Source: Lentimicrobium sp. | GTDB lineage: Bacteria > Bacteroidota > Bacteroidia > Bacteroidales > Lentimicrobiaceae | DNA length: 64,000 nt | Direction of reading: 5' to 3' | Assembly: GCA_019429275.1 (NCBI GenBank) | Contig: JAHYJC010000012.1 | Coordinates: 33,696 to 97,695, forward strand | Part shown: positions 42,760 through 53,443 of the stretch, one piece after another | How positions within the stretch are numbered: position 1 is the stretch's first letter | Layout: every line of letters starts with the position of its first letter | Program-made: the position numbers and the translations under genes | Notes under the pieces: generated by a model | The model's database searches: none | Seen by the model: only the letters and a program-made list of their open reading frames with translations | Told to the model about the DNA's origin: nothing

Positions 42760-43917
42760 TTATATTTTACAAAGAATTTCAGCTGCTTTTTCAATGGTTT
42801 CAGTAGTTTTTGCAAAACAGAATCTAAGTACCTTGTTATCTTCCTGATTATGGTAAAAGGGAGAAACCGGAATTGAGGCAATTTTAAATTCTCGGACAAG
42901 TCTTTCAGCAAAATCAACTTCTTTTTCATCACTGATTTTACTATAATCAAGCAATTGAAAATAAGTTCCTGATGAAGGAGAGACCTTAAATCTTGAGCCT
43001 TTGAGCAGATTGAGGAATTTATCACGTTTCTCCTGATAAAAATTGCCCAGATGAATGTAATTCTCCCTGTTTTTGAGGAATTCGGCCAGGGCGAGTTGAA
43101 TGGGTGTATTGACGGCAAAAACGACAAACTGGTGCACTTTGCGAAATTCGGCACTCAGTTTCTCAGGAGCCAGCACAAAGCCGCATTTCCAGCCGGTTGC
43201 ATGAAAAGTCTTGCCGAATGACCCTGTAATCAGGCTTTTGGATGCAAGTGCAGGATACTTACAGATACTCTCGTGAGTGAGTCCATCAAAGATTAGGTGC
43301 TCGTAAACTTCATCACTGAGCAGAAGTATATCCCTGCTTCTAAGCAGAATTTCAAGCTTTTTCAGGTCTTTGGCTTTGATGATAGTTCCGGTAGGGTTAT
43401 GGGGTGAGTTGATGATGATCATCCTTGTGCGGCCGCTGATTAGGGAGGGAAATGTATCCCAGTTGATTGAATAATCTGGTGCCTCTAGCCTTGCATACTT
43501 AACCATGCCTCCCTGAAGCATTACAGCGGGAGCATAGCTATCATAGGCGGGTTCCAATATGATTACCTCATCGCCCGGACGGATAAAGGCAGCAATTATA
43601 CTGAATATACCCTGAGTTGCCCCAGCGGTTATGGTTATTTCAGTATCGGGATGATATTGAACTCCATACTTTTTTTCAAACATTTCAGAAATTCCCTCCC
43701 TCAGCGATAATACGCCGGGCATGGGAGCATACTGATTGTGCCCTTTCTTCATAAAGCTGTTGACCAGCTTAATGAGATCTTCCGAAACAGGAAAATCGGG
43801 GAAACCCTGTGAGAGATTGAGCGCATTGTGTTCTTTTGCCAATGACGACATTACAGCAAAAATACTGGTTCCTGTAAATGGGAGCTTTGATGCAAGCGTA
43901 CCGGTAAACTTTTCCAT
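42760..43917 (-). CDS. Methionine aminotransferase (YbdL/KAT-like, PLP-dependent)
   Basis: Class I aminotransferase of 385 aa. The ATG at 43917 (MEKFTGTLASKLPFTG) matches family N-termini; eight extra residues to 43941 cross into the promoter. Conserved elements are NLSQGFPDFPVS, AGATQGIF, NSPHNPTGTI, LLSDEVYEHL and GSFGKTFHATGWKCGF, in which the Lys of GKTFH binds PLP; the C-terminal arginine lies in VLRFCFAKT. YbdL-type enzymes use glutamine as amino donor to convert 4-methylthio-2-oxobutyrate to methionine. Its operon with the omega-amidase fits that role. Confidence 0.88.
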   Translation of the reverse strand: MEKFTGTLASKLPFTGTSIFAVMSSLAKEHNALNLSQGFPDFPVSEDLIKLVNSFMKKGHNQYAPMPGVLSLREGISEMFEKKYGVQYHPDTEITITAGATQGIFSIIAAFIRPGDEVIILEPAYDSYAPAVMLQGGMVKYARLEAPDYSINWDTFPSLISGRTRMIIINSPHNPTGTIIKAKDLKKLEILLRSRDILLLSDEVYEHLIFDGLTHESICKYPALASKSLITGSFGKTFHATGWKCGFVLAPEKLSAEFRKVHQFVVFAVNTPIQLALAEFLKNRENYIHLGNFYQEKRDKFLNLLKGSRFKVSPSSGTYFQLLDYSKISDEKEVDFAERLVREFKIASIPVSPFYHNQEDNKVLRFCFAKTTETIEKAAEILCKI

Positions 43918-43938
43918 AATCCGGAGTTTGATAGTACG

Positions 43939-43946
43939 CAAACCTA
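43939..43946 (-). promoter_or_regulatory. Promoter -7 element TAGGTTTG for the aminotransferase/omega-amidase operon
   Basis: Exact TAnnTTTG match on the minus strand, 21 bases before the ATG at 43917; it supports that start. Confidence 0.55.
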
Positions 43947-44107
43947 CATGAATTTATCTTCATTCACAAGCATCAGCGTAAATTTTCATAAAGGGAGCGG
44001 AGATGATATAAACAGAAATTGAATGGAAAACATGTCGTAAACCAATGAATTTCTCAGTCTCTGCCATCAATAAGCATAAGTTATCACAACCTGTGCCCAG
44101 CGTTTAT

Positions 44108-44115
44108 TATCTTTG
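44108..44115 (+). promoter_or_regulatory. Promoter -7 element TATCTTTG for polA
   Basis: Exact match on the plus strand, 54 bases before the polA ATG, divergent from the aminotransferase promoter 160 bases away. Confidence 0.6.
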
Positions 44116-44169
44116 CCTTAACTTATTTTTCCGGATGCATCTCAGGCCAGAATTTTTAATCATAACAAA

Positions 44170-46950
44170 ATGACGACAAGCTTTAAAAAACTTTTTTTAC
44201 TCGATGCCATGGCATTGATCTACAGGGCTTATTATGCCCTGAACAGAAATCCACGCATCACTTCCAAAGGCCTGAATACTTCTGCAATCCTTGGTTTTGC
44301 CAATTCATTGTATGATATTATCAAAAATGAAAAGCCTACTCATATCGGAGTAGCTTTCGATACACATGCCCCTACGGTCAGGCACGATGATTTTGCTGCC
44401 TATAAGGCCAACCGTGAATCTATGCCCGAAGATATTTCAACGGCAATTCCTTATATCATGCAACTCATCAATGGGTTTAATATTCCTATTCTTTTTGTTG
44501 ATGGATATGAAGCCGATGATGTTATAGGAACTCTGGCCAAACAAGCCGGTGAAAAAGGTTTTCAGGTTTACATGATGACTCCCGATAAAGATTTCGGACA
44601 ACTTGTGAATGAGAATGTTCTGCAGTACAAACCCGGAAAGCCTGGTGAAAAACCTGTGATTATGGGTGTAAAGGAGGTTTGTGAAAAATTCGGCGTTATC
44701 CGTCCCGACCAGGTTATTGATATGCTTGGACTTTGGGGAGATGCAGCAGACAATATTCCGGGAATTCCCGGAGTAGGAGAGGTGACAGCCCGAAAACTGA
44801 TAAAGGATTTTGATACTGTTGAGAATTTGATTGCCAATGCCGATAAGATTGAGAAAATTTCGTTGCGCGAAAAAGTTAAGCAATATGCCCAACAGGCAAT
44901 GATGTCGAAGCAACTTGCAACTATAATTCTGGATGTGCCTATTGCTTTTGATGAGGAGGCACTAAAGCTTACCCAGCCTGATTTGCAGGCGTTAAAAGTT
45001 CTTTTTCAAGAGCTGGAGTTCAATACTTTCGGGAAAAGAATTTTCACAGACCTTGAGAAAGAAAAACTTGCTTCAAATACAAATCAAAACGATCTTTTTG
45101 CATCGGTCGGAGAACCCCTCGAAAGCACCTCTGCTCTCAAAAATATTGAACAGGTTCCTCACAAATATTATCTGGCAGATACACGCGAAAAAAGAAAGCA
45201 ACTGATTGAACATTTTTCAAAATCAGAGATGTTCTGCTTCGATACCGAAACCACTGGCCTCGATGCCAACAATGTGGAACTGGTTGGAATGTCGTTTGCC
45301 ACAGAACCGGGCGAAGCCTGGTTTGTGCCGGTCCCCGGGTCATATGCTACTGCACTTGAAATTGTGAAAGAATTTTCGGAATTATTTGCAAATGAGAGCA
45401 TTGGGAAAACCGGCCAAAACCTTAAATATGATATTTCGGTATTAAAGTGGTATGAAATCAACGTCAACGGGCCCCTGTTCGACACCATGATAGCCCACTA
45501 CCTTATTGAGCCTGATATGAGGCACAATATGGACTTTTTATCAAAAACCTATCTGAACTATGAACCTGTTTCCATTGAATCTCTGATAGGGAAAAAGGGC
45601 AAAAATCAGTTGAACATGAGGGATGTAAATCCGGAAACACTAAAAGAATATGCCTGTGAAGATGCTGATGTTACACTTCAGTTGAGAAATGTGTTTGAGC
45701 CAAAACTCTCAGAAACCAGTACCCGTAAATTATTTGATGAAATAGAAATGCCTCTGGTTAAAGTACTGGCCGCAATGGAAGCCGAGGGTGTGAAAATTGA
45801 TGGTGAAAACCTTAATCAGTTTTCTAACCAATTGGAGGGTGAGATTGCAGAAATTGAAAGGGAAATATACAGGCTTTCAGGCGAAAAATTCAACATTGCC
45901 TCTCCCAAACAATTGGGTGAAGTGCTTTTCGATAAATTGCACCTATCTGATAATCCCAAGCAAACCAAAACCAAACAGCATTCAACCGGAGAAGAGATTT
46001 TGCAGAAACTCATCAACAAACATCCGGTTGTTCAGCAAATTCTCGATTACCGTGGGCTTACGAAACTTAAATCAACTTACGTTGATACGCTCCCGCTTTT
46101 GGTTAATCCCAGAACGGGTCGCATCCACACATCATATAATCAGGCAGTAGCCTCAACCGGAAGGCTAAGCTCAAATAACCCGAATTTGCAGAATATTCCC
46201 ATTCGCACTGAACGTGGTCGCGAGATAAGAAAAGCATTTGTCCCCAGAAATGAAAAGTACATCCTGCTTTCTGCCGACTATTCGCAAATTGAACTCCGGC
46301 TGATCGCTCACATTAGTGGTGATACTGCCATGCAGGATGCCTTCAGGAATGGCCTGGACATTCACACTGCCACTGCTTCCAGAATTTTTGATGTTGAAAT
46401 CAGTCAGGTTACCAAAGAAATGAGGCGCAACGCCAAAACAGTAAATTTTGGGATTATTTATGGAATCTCTGCCTTTGGTTTGTCGGAGAGGTTGAACATT
46501 CCACGAAAAGAAGCCGCAGTAATCATCAGCCAGTATTTCGATCGTTTTCCGGGGGTGAAAAAATATATGGAAAATACCATTGTTTTTGCCCGTGAAAACG
46601 GTTACGTGGAAACCATTATGAAGCGGCGAAGGTACCTGCGCGACATCAATTCGGCCAATGCAATTGTACGTGGCTTTTCCGAACGTAATGCCATCAATGC
46701 ACCCATTCAGGGCTCATCGGCCGATATGATAAAAATCGCCATGATAAATATACAGCGCGAATTTGAAAGACTTGATCTGCGTTCGCGCATGATAATGCAG
46801 GTACACGATGAGTTGGTTTTTGATGTGTATCAAACCGAGGTTGAAACGGTGAAGCCAATCGTTGAAAATCTGATGAAAACAGCCATTGAACTCTGCATTC
46901 CTGTGGAAGTGGAAATGAGTACCGGAAGTAACTGGCTTGAAGCACATTGA
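44170..46950 (+). CDS. polA: DNA polymerase I
   Basis: Repair and gap-filling polymerase of 926 aa with all three activities. The 5'-3' exonuclease domain fills residues 1-290 (LFLLDAMALIYRAYYAL, VDGYEADDVIGTLA, GIPGVGEVTARKL). The 3'-5' exonuclease is intact, with FDTETTGLD holding Asp358 and Glu360. In the polymerase domain, motif A is LLSADYSQIELR (Asp703), motif B RRNAKTVNFGIIYG and motif C QVHDELVFD (Asp880, Glu881). All expected metal ligands are present, so no loss of proofreading is suggested. Confidence 0.97.
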   Translation: MTTSFKKLFLLDAMALIYRAYYALNRNPRITSKGLNTSAILGFANSLYDIIKNEKPTHIGVAFDTHAPTVRHDDFAAYKANRESMPEDISTAIPYIMQLINGFNIPILFVDGYEADDVIGTLAKQAGEKGFQVYMMTPDKDFGQLVNENVLQYKPGKPGEKPVIMGVKEVCEKFGVIRPDQVIDMLGLWGDAADNIPGIPGVGEVTARKLIKDFDTVENLIANADKIEKISLREKVKQYAQQAMMSKQLATIILDVPIAFDEEALKLTQPDLQALKVLFQELEFNTFGKRIFTDLEKEKLASNTNQNDLFASVGEPLESTSALKNIEQVPHKYYLADTREKRKQLIEHFSKSEMFCFDTETTGLDANNVELVGMSFATEPGEAWFVPVPGSYATALEIVKEFSELFANESIGKTGQNLKYDISVLKWYEINVNGPLFDTMIAHYLIEPDMRHNMDFLSKTYLNYEPVSIESLIGKKGKNQLNMRDVNPETLKEYACEDADVTLQLRNVFEPKLSETSTRKLFDEIEMPLVKVLAAMEAEGVKIDGENLNQFSNQLEGEIAEIEREIYRLSGEKFNIASPKQLGEVLFDKLHLSDNPKQTKTKQHSTGEEILQKLINKHPVVQQILDYRGLTKLKSTYVDTLPLLVNPRTGRIHTSYNQAVASTGRLSSNNPNLQNIPIRTERGREIRKAFVPRNEKYILLSADYSQIELRLIAHISGDTAMQDAFRNGLDIHTATASRIFDVEISQVTKEMRRNAKTVNFGIIYGISAFGLSERLNIPRKEAAVIISQYFDRFPGVKKYMENTIVFARENGYVETIMKRRRYLRDINSANAIVRGFSERNAINAPIQGSSADMIKIAMINIQREFERLDLRSRMIMQVHDELVFDVYQTEVETVKPIVENLMKTAIELCIPVEVEMSTGSNWLEAH

Positions 46951-47050
46951 TTTTGACAAGGTGACGCGGGGAAGTGGGGACATGGAGACCTCACGGAGGT
47001 TGAGCGATACTTGTGTTTGTTTTTAATTGTTGTCAAATATTTTTCCTCTC

Positions 47051-49363
47051 ATGAAAAACATCCTGATTCTGATAATAACTCTGAACTCAGGCCTGGTTTT
47101 TGCCCAGCAGCCGGTCACCTGTGTCAATCCTTTTATCGGGACCGATCACATGGGCCATACTTATCCGGGTGCAACGGTTCCCTTCGGCATGGTGCAGTTG
47201 AGTCCTGATACCGACACAGTGCAGTATTCCATAGGTTCAGGATATAACAAAGATATTTATGCTTATTGTGCCGGCTATCAGTATAATGATAATACCATCT
47301 GTGGCTTCAGTCACACTCACTTTTCTGGAACCGGGCACAGCGACCTGGGAGATTTTTTATTGATACCGACCACCGGTAAACTGAGGCTGAATCCCGGCAC
47401 TCGAGATAATCCTGATTCGGGTTATCGCAGCCGTTTTTCTCATGATCGCGAATCGGCATCACCGGGATATTATTCAGTAATGCTTGATGATTATAATATC
47501 CTGGCCGAAATGACAGCTTCTGAAAGGGTCGGTTTTCATAGATATACTTATCAAAATGCAGGCGAAACCAACCTGATTCTCGATATGACTTCGGGCATAT
47601 ATAATTATCCCGGCAAAAATACATGGCAATTTATCAGGGTTGAAAATGATACACTGGTAACCGGATTCAGGCAAACAAGAGGCTGGGCCCGCAGCCGAAC
47701 CATCTACTTTGCCATGGTGCTGTCGAGACCAATGAGCAGCTATGGGAATAAAAATGACGAAGATATTATTTATCGTGGATTTTACAGAAAATTCAATGAA
47801 AACGAGGAATTCCCCGAAATGGCCGGAAAAAATATTAAGGCATGGTTTCGTTTCGATATGCAAAAAGGAGAGCAGTTGAAAATTAAGTTTGCGCTTTCAT
47901 CTGTAAACACCGAAGGGGCATTAAAAAATCTTAAAGCTGAAATTCCCCATTTCAATTTCGATCTTATCCGCAAGGAAGCCTCTGATAGCTGGTCCCGAGA
48001 ATTGGGTAGAATACAGGTGAGCGGAACCGAAGAAATAAAGCAAAATTTCTATACCAGCCTCTACCATGCTTTTCTTTCGCCTACTATCTATATGGATGTT
48101 GATGGCCGTTACCGTGGTCTGGATCAGAACATTCATCAGGCTGAAGGATTTACAAATTACACTACCTTTTCACTTTGGGACACTTACAGGGCTTTGCATC
48201 CATTACTGACACTCGTCCAGCAAAAGCGGACTTCGGATATGGTCAACTCCATGCTGGCCCACCGCGGGCAGAGTGTGCATGGAATTCTTCCGGTCTGGTC
48301 GCACCATGCCAACGAAAACTGGTGTATGATCGGTTACCATGCAGTTCCGGTTATAGCTGATGCTTACCTGAAAGGAATCAAAGGTTTTGATCCTTTTAAA
48401 GCCCTCGAAGCCATGGATGCAAGTGCAACCTATGCAAAATATGATGGCATTGGCGATTATATAAAATTTGGATATGCTCCGGCCGACCTGACAGGAAATT
48501 CAGCATCCAAAACACTGGAATATGCTTACGACGATTGGTGCATTGCGCGAATGGCTGAAAAACTTGGACAAAGGGGACTGGCTGGAATTTACGATCGACG
48601 TTCGCGCTCGTTTGAGAACATTTACGACAAATCCACTGGATTTATGAGACCCCGGTTGTCGGATGGATCATGGCAGGAAAATTTTGACCCGCTCAAAACT
48701 GAAGGCCAGGGATTTATTGAAGGGAATGCCTGGAATTATTCGCTTTATGTACCCCACGATCCGGCAAAACTGATTGAATGGGCCGGTGGCAACGAAAAAT
48801 TTATTGCACATCTTGACACTTTGTTTACCATGCAACTCGACGAACACCACATTGCAGAATCAGAGGACATAGATAAGCGAGGCATTATTGGCAACTATGT
48901 GCATGGAAATGAGCCCAGCCACCACGTTCCGTACCTTTATAGTTATGCTGGAGCCCCCTGGAAAACGCAGAAGCGTGTCCACCAGATTATGGATAACCTT
49001 TACCAACCCGAGCCCGGCGGTTTGCCCGGAAACGACGATTGTGGGCAGATGTCGGCATGGTATATTTTCAGCGCACTTGGTTTTTATCCGGTTTGTCCCG
49101 GAAGTAATGAATATGTGCTGGGAAGTCCTTCCGTTTCTGAAGCGAAACTGAACCTTGAAAACGGGAAAACCTTTACCATAAAGGCTCCCGGACTGAGCAA
49201 AAAGAATATTTATGTGAAACGCATTCTTCTAAATGGAGCACCATATAACAAACTCTTTATCAGGCATGAAGATATTATGGCCGGAGGTGAAATGGTGTTT
49301 AAAATGAGTTCCAGGCCATCGAAATCTAAAACTTATACTGAACATCTTCCGGGAATAAATTGA
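47051..49363 (+). CDS. GH92 alpha-1,2-mannosidase family enzyme, exported
   Basis: Calcium-dependent inverting exo-alpha-mannosidase of family GH92, 770 aa. The ATG at 47051 gives signal peptide MKNILILIITLNSGLVFAQ. Family blocks are VNPFIGTDHMGHTYPGATVPFGMVQLSP at the start, FTNYTTFSLWDTYRALHPLLT, GNEPSHHVPYLYSYAG with the expected acid Glu, and GNDDCGQMSAWYIFSALGFYPVCPG with the base Asp residues. It has only the two core domains, unlike the longer paralogue near 60 kb. It stands alone between polA and suf genes and has no SusC/D neighbours. Signal peptidase I cleavage suggests the periplasm. Confidence 0.93.
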   Translation: MKNILILIITLNSGLVFAQQPVTCVNPFIGTDHMGHTYPGATVPFGMVQLSPDTDTVQYSIGSGYNKDIYAYCAGYQYNDNTICGFSHTHFSGTGHSDLGDFLLIPTTGKLRLNPGTRDNPDSGYRSRFSHDRESASPGYYSVMLDDYNILAEMTASERVGFHRYTYQNAGETNLILDMTSGIYNYPGKNTWQFIRVENDTLVTGFRQTRGWARSRTIYFAMVLSRPMSSYGNKNDEDIIYRGFYRKFNENEEFPEMAGKNIKAWFRFDMQKGEQLKIKFALSSVNTEGALKNLKAEIPHFNFDLIRKEASDSWSRELGRIQVSGTEEIKQNFYTSLYHAFLSPTIYMDVDGRYRGLDQNIHQAEGFTNYTTFSLWDTYRALHPLLTLVQQKRTSDMVNSMLAHRGQSVHGILPVWSHHANENWCMIGYHAVPVIADAYLKGIKGFDPFKALEAMDASATYAKYDGIGDYIKFGYAPADLTGNSASKTLEYAYDDWCIARMAEKLGQRGLAGIYDRRSRSFENIYDKSTGFMRPRLSDGSWQENFDPLKTEGQGFIEGNAWNYSLYVPHDPAKLIEWAGGNEKFIAHLDTLFTMQLDEHHIAESEDIDKRGIIGNYVHGNEPSHHVPYLYSYAGAPWKTQKRVHQIMDNLYQPEPGGLPGNDDCGQMSAWYIFSALGFYPVCPGSNEYVLGSPSVSEAKLNLENGKTFTIKAPGLSKKNIYVKRILLNGAPYNKLFIRHEDIMAGGEMVFKMSSRPSKSKTYTEHLPGIN

Positions 49364-49604
49364 TTCACAATTTGTTTGCAAAAAAGAGAGATTTTTTTAA
49401 ACAAGCCCGGAGAGTATGAATTGACGCTGTGGGCTTACATTTGAATCATTGTGTTTTTTTTTGAACAGTTACATTCTTTAACATAAAATGAAACATCTGC
49501 CTTCACGGATTGTTATAAATATTACAAGGTATCGGGCAATGCATGATGGAGTATAAAACAGGGAATTCTGTTGGTTTCAGATTCAGGCTTACATCGAAAA
49601 TTGT
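49364..49604 (+). other. Intergenic region upstream of the suf operon
   Basis: About 240 bases between the GH92 gene and the suf promoter with no supportable gene. No terminator hairpin is clear; only an A/T-rich tract near 49379-49403 is seen. Confidence 0.5.
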
Positions 49605-49612
49605 TATCTTTG
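49605..49612 (+). promoter_or_regulatory. Promoter -7 element TATCTTTG for the suf operon
   Basis: Exact TAnnTTTG match 52 bases before the sufB ATG, the only such box in the 301-base gap. No IscR-like palindrome could be recognised around it. Confidence 0.6.
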
Positions 49613-49664
49613 CCCACTATCTTAATTTAAATCAATTAAGTACTCAAATAAGACAAAAAGGGAA

Positions 49665-51113
49665 ATGGAAAAGGACCCTAACAATATACTTGACGAAGTA
49701 ACACAGGGTGAATACAAGTACGGTTTTTATACTGATATTGAAATGGATACAGCCCCTATGGGCTTATCTGAGGATACCGTCCGATTTATTTCAGCAAAAA
49801 AAAATGAACCTGAATGGCTTTTGCAATACAGATTAGATGCTTATAGAAAATGGCTGGTAATGACTGAACCTACCTGGGCGCACATTCACCATGCACCCAT
49901 CAATTATCAGGATATATTTTACTATGCAGCGCCAAAAAGGAAAAAGGAGCTTACAAATCTCGACGAAGTGGATCCTGAGCTTATCGAAACTTTCAATAAA
50001 CTCGGCATTTCACTCGAAGAACAGAAACGCCTGACAGGAGTTGCGGTTGATGCTGTTATTGACTCAGTATCTGTCAAAACTACATTTACTGAAACTCTTG
50101 AAAAACAGGGGATAATCTTTTGCTCATTTAGTGAAGCAGTGCAAAAAGTACCCGAACTGGTCAAACAGTATCTGGGAACCGTTGTACCTTCGGATGACAA
50201 TTATTTTGCTGCCTTGAATTCAGCGGTATTCAGCGATGGTTCATTCTGCTACATCCCCAAAGGAGTGCGCTGCCCCATTGAACTTTCCACCTACTTCCGA
50301 ATCAATGCAGCCAATACAGGCCAGTTTGAACGTACACTTATCATTGGTGACGAGGGTAGTTATGTCAGCTATATGGAAGGTTGCACAGCACCCATGCGCG
50401 ATGAAAACCAGCTTCATGCTGCAATTGTGGAAATTATTGCCTTAAAAGATGCCCAGGTTAAGTATTCTACAGTTCAGAACTGGTATCCAGGAAATAAAAA
50501 GGGAGAAGGTGGCATTTATAATTTTGTCACAAAGCGGGGCATCTGCAAAGGGAATAATTCAAAAATATCATGGACCCAGGTTGAAACCGGATCGGCAATT
50601 ACATGGAAATATCCGAGCGTTGTGCTGATGGGCGACAATTCAGTCGGGGAGTTTTATTCGGTTGCGGTCACCAACAATTTTCAGCAGGCTGACACAGGTA
50701 GCAAAATGATACATCTGGGAAAAAACACCAAAAGTACCATCATCTCAAAAGGTATTTCGGCTGGCCAGAGCAGCAACAGTTACCGTGGACTGGTTAAAAT
50801 GACAAAAAGGGCTGAAAATTCAAGGAATTTTTCACAATGCGATTCACTTTTACTTGGTGACAGGTGCGGGGCTCATACATTTCCATACATAAAAACAGAA
50901 AACAAAACTTCCATAGTAGAGCACGAGGCAACTACCTCAAAAATATCTGATGATCAGTTGTTTTATTGCAACCAGAGAGGCATCAGCACCGAAAGCGCCA
51001 TAGGCCTGATAGTAAATGGTTATGCCCGTGAAGTGCTGAAACAATTGCCAATGGAATTTGCCGTGGAAGCTCAGAAATTGCTTTCCATCAGTCTGGAAGG
51101 TAGTGTGGGATAA
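49665..51113 (+). CDS. sufB: Fe-S cluster assembly protein SufB
   Basis: Scaffold component of the SufBC2D complex, where new Fe-S clusters are built; 482 aa, usual length. Recognisable blocks are [75 protein letters not shown] and the C-terminal [18 protein letters not shown]...[16 protein letters not shown], which contains the conserved Cys expected to hold the cluster. It is the first gene of the suf operon. Confidence 0.96.
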   Translation: MEKDPNNILDEVTQGEYKYGFYTDIEMDTAPMGLSEDTVRFISAKKNEPEWLLQYRLDAYRKWLVMTEPTWAHIHHAPINYQDIFYYAAPKRKKELTNLDEVDPELIETFNKLGISLEEQKRLTGVAVDAVIDSVSVKTTFTETLEKQGIIFCSFSEAVQKVPELVKQYLGTVVPSDDNYFAALNSAVFSDGSFCYIPKGVRCPIELSTYFRINAANTGQFERTLIIGDEGSYVSYMEGCTAPMRDENQLHAAIVEIIALKDAQVKYSTVQNWYPGNKKGEGGIYNFVTKRGICKGNNSKISWTQVETGSAITWKYPSVVLMGDNSVGEFYSVAVTNNFQQADTGSKMIHLGKNTKSTIISKGISAGQSSNSYRGLVKMTKRAENSRNFSQCDSLLLGDRCGAHTFPYIKTENKTSIVEHEATTSKISDDQLFYCNQRGISTESAIGLIVNGYAREVLKQLPMEFAVEAQKLLSISLEGSVG

Positions 51114-51234
51114 AAAAGTCAAAAGACACAACAAAACTATTCAACCTTGGACATTAAAAATTAAAAATTGGATATTGAAAATTTCTTTTTCCTTTTCATG
51201 TTTCATAATAAGCTACAAATAACTAAACAAAGAT

Positions 51235-51984
51235 ATGCTCAGCATTAAAAATTTAAGGGTTTCAATCAGTGGAAAGGAAATCCTCAGGGGAATAAATCTC
51301 GAAGTAAAGCCCGGCGAAGTACATGCCATTATGGGTCCAAACGGAACCGGTAAAAGTACTTTGGCATCTGTAATATCGGGCCGCGATATTTATGATATTA
51401 CTGAAGGTGAAATCATATTCAAAGGCAAAAATCTTCTAGAAATGTCCATTGAAGACAGAGCAAGCGAGGGTATTTTTCTTGGATTTCAATATCCTGTGGA
51501 GATACCCGGAGTGAGTATCACCAATTTTATGCGAACCGCCATCAATGAGCAGCGCAAATATCATGGATTGGATCCAATGCCGGCCAGTGAATTTCTTGCA
51601 AAAATGGAAGAGAAAAAACAGATGCTCGAAATTCAGGCCAAACTGGCCAATCGATCTGTAAATGAAGGATTTTCGGGTGGCGAAAAGAAGAAAAATGAAA
51701 TTTTCCAGATGGCCATGCTTGATCCCGATCTTGCCATTCTCGATGAAACTGATTCGGGACTTGACATTGATGCGCTTAAAATTGTAGCCAACGGAGTGAA
51801 TAAACTTCGCAAACCTGATAATTCTTTTTTGGTAATTACTCACTATCAGCGGCTACTTGACTATATTGTTCCGGACATTGTGCATGTGCTGTTCGACGGT
51901 CGCATTGTTCGTTCAGGCGGCAAAGAACTGGCTGTAGAACTTGAGGAAAAAGGCTATGAATGGATTAAAGCCGAAATGGATTGA
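51235..51984 (+). CDS. sufC: Fe-S cluster assembly ATPase SufC
   Basis: ABC-type ATPase driving the SufBCD scaffold, cytoplasmic, 249 aa. It has Walker A GPNGTGKST, the Q-loop GFQYPVEIPG, signature FSGGEKKKNEI and Walker B LAILDETDSGLDIDA typical of SufC. The 121 bases after sufB contain no terminator. The stop codon overlaps the next start as TGATG, indicating coupled translation with sufD. Confidence 0.96.
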   Translation: MLSIKNLRVSISGKEILRGINLEVKPGEVHAIMGPNGTGKSTLASVISGRDIYDITEGEIIFKGKNLLEMSIEDRASEGIFLGFQYPVEIPGVSITNFMRTAINEQRKYHGLDPMPASEFLAKMEEKKQMLEIQAKLANRSVNEGFSGGEKKKNEIFQMAMLDPDLAILDETDSGLDIDALKIVANGVNKLRKPDNSFLVITHYQRLLDYIVPDIVHVLFDGRIVRSGGKELAVELEEKGYEWIKAEMD

Positions 51985-53417
51985 TGGAAATGAAAGGAAT
52001 CATTATGGATGGAATTTCAACCAGTTTTAACATCAAGGACACACTCTTAAAACTTTTCGATGATAATATCGGAAGTTTAAGTGAAAAAGATACTCCTGAA
52101 ATTGCAGAGATGCGTCGGAAAGCGATAGCAGTGTTTGCCAGACAAGGGTTTCCGCATACAAAGCTCGAAAAATGGCGCAATACTGACCTGAGCAAGGTGC
52201 TCAACCATGATTTTTCATTTCCCATGGAGCCCCAGACCCAGGATGTAAATTTCGAAGAAATTTTCAGGTGCGATGTGCCCGGGTTTGATACTCACATGAT
52301 ATCGCAGCTCAACGGCTGTTTCATCGACAGGGGGAAAACCTTATTGCAGGCCAATACTGGTGTAATTGCCTGCAGTATGGCCGAAGCTTTTATCAGGCAT
52401 AAAGATCACATCATAAACCATTTTGGGAAATATGCCTCTATTTCAGATAATGGACTGACTGCGCTCAATACAGCTTTTGCACGTGATGGAGTTTTTATAT
52501 ATGTCCCTGATAATACAGAAGTTGAAGAAATTATACAAGTAGTCAATCTTATTCATTCTGAAGGTGATATTTTTGTTCAGCCCCGAAACCTCGTAATCCT
52601 CGGCCGCAACAGCAGCCTTAAGCTAGTGCAGTGCGACGATTCTGTAGATGATAATACAGGATTTATTAACTCAGTTACCGAAGTAGTTCTTTCAGAGGGA
52701 TCAAGACTTGATCATTATAAACTTCAGAATAAAAATAACCGTTCGGCCCTAATCAACAACATATATTTTCATCTGGAAGCAGGAGCCAATCTTTCAACCA
52801 ACGCCATCAGCCTGAATGGAGGTTTAATCAGAAATGAGGCCAATGTGAAGTTAAATGGCAGAGGAGCACATGCAGACATTCTGGGTGTTTACCTCATGGA
52901 TAGGAATCAGCACATTGATAATCAGGTTTTTGTGGATCATGCACAACCTGATTGTACCAGCAATGAACTATTTAAAGGAATCCTAGACGATCAGGCCAGC
53001 GGAGTTTTCAACGGACATATTCTGGTTCGTCAGGATGCGCAGCGTACCAATGCTTATCAAAATAATAAAAACATTTTGATTTCCGATAAGGCGGTTATCG
53101 ATACCCGGCCTTTTCTTGAAATTTATGCCGATGATGTTAAGTGCAGCCATGGTGCCACGGTTGGCCAGCTCGACAGTGAAGCCATGTTTTATCTGAGATC
53201 AAGAGGCATAAGTATGGAGAATGCAAGGATGCTGCTGATGTATGCATTTGCTGCTGAAATTGTAAACCGGATTTCTATTCCAAGGCTTAAGCAGAGGATT
53301 GATGATCTGGTAAAAAAACGCCTGAGAGGAGAACTTTCAATTTGTGAACAATGCGTTTTGCATTGCAGCACTAAAGAACAGAAAGTTGTATTTGATATAG
53401 ATATGAGCAAAGTCTGA
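51984..53417 (+). CDS. sufD: Fe-S cluster assembly protein SufD
   Basis: SufB paralogue and second scaffold subunit, 477 aa. The ATG at 51984 shares its A with the sufC stop (TGATG). Typical regions are RQGFPHTKLEKWRNTDLSKVL, VIPxx-like beta-helix repeats (FVQPRNLVILGRNSSLKLVQ) and the end DDVKCSHGATVGQLDSEAMFYLRSRGIS, which carries the conserved His used in cluster assembly. The C-terminus is followed by an inverted repeat before sufS. Confidence 0.95.
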   Translation: MEMKGIIMDGISTSFNIKDTLLKLFDDNIGSLSEKDTPEIAEMRRKAIAVFARQGFPHTKLEKWRNTDLSKVLNHDFSFPMEPQTQDVNFEEIFRCDVPGFDTHMISQLNGCFIDRGKTLLQANTGVIACSMAEAFIRHKDHIINHFGKYASISDNGLTALNTAFARDGVFIYVPDNTEVEEIIQVVNLIHSEGDIFVQPRNLVILGRNSSLKLVQCDDSVDDNTGFINSVTEVVLSEGSRLDHYKLQNKNNRSALINNIYFHLEAGANLSTNAISLNGGLIRNEANVKLNGRGAHADILGVYLMDRNQHIDNQVFVDHAQPDCTSNELFKGILDDQASGVFNGHILVRQDAQRTNAYQNNKNILISDKAVIDTRPFLEIYADDVKCSHGATVGQLDSEAMFYLRSRGISMENARMLLMYAFAAEIVNRISIPRLKQRIDDLVKKRLRGELSICEQCVLHCSTKEQKVVFDIDMSKV

Positions 53418-53443
53418 ATTTTAGGTTAAATTTACCGTACTTC

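Noticed and set aside
46956..47000. G-rich segment between polA and the GH92 gene
   Set aside because: It resembles a fragment of an intergenic repeat, but only one copy is present in the window, so no repeat can be claimed.
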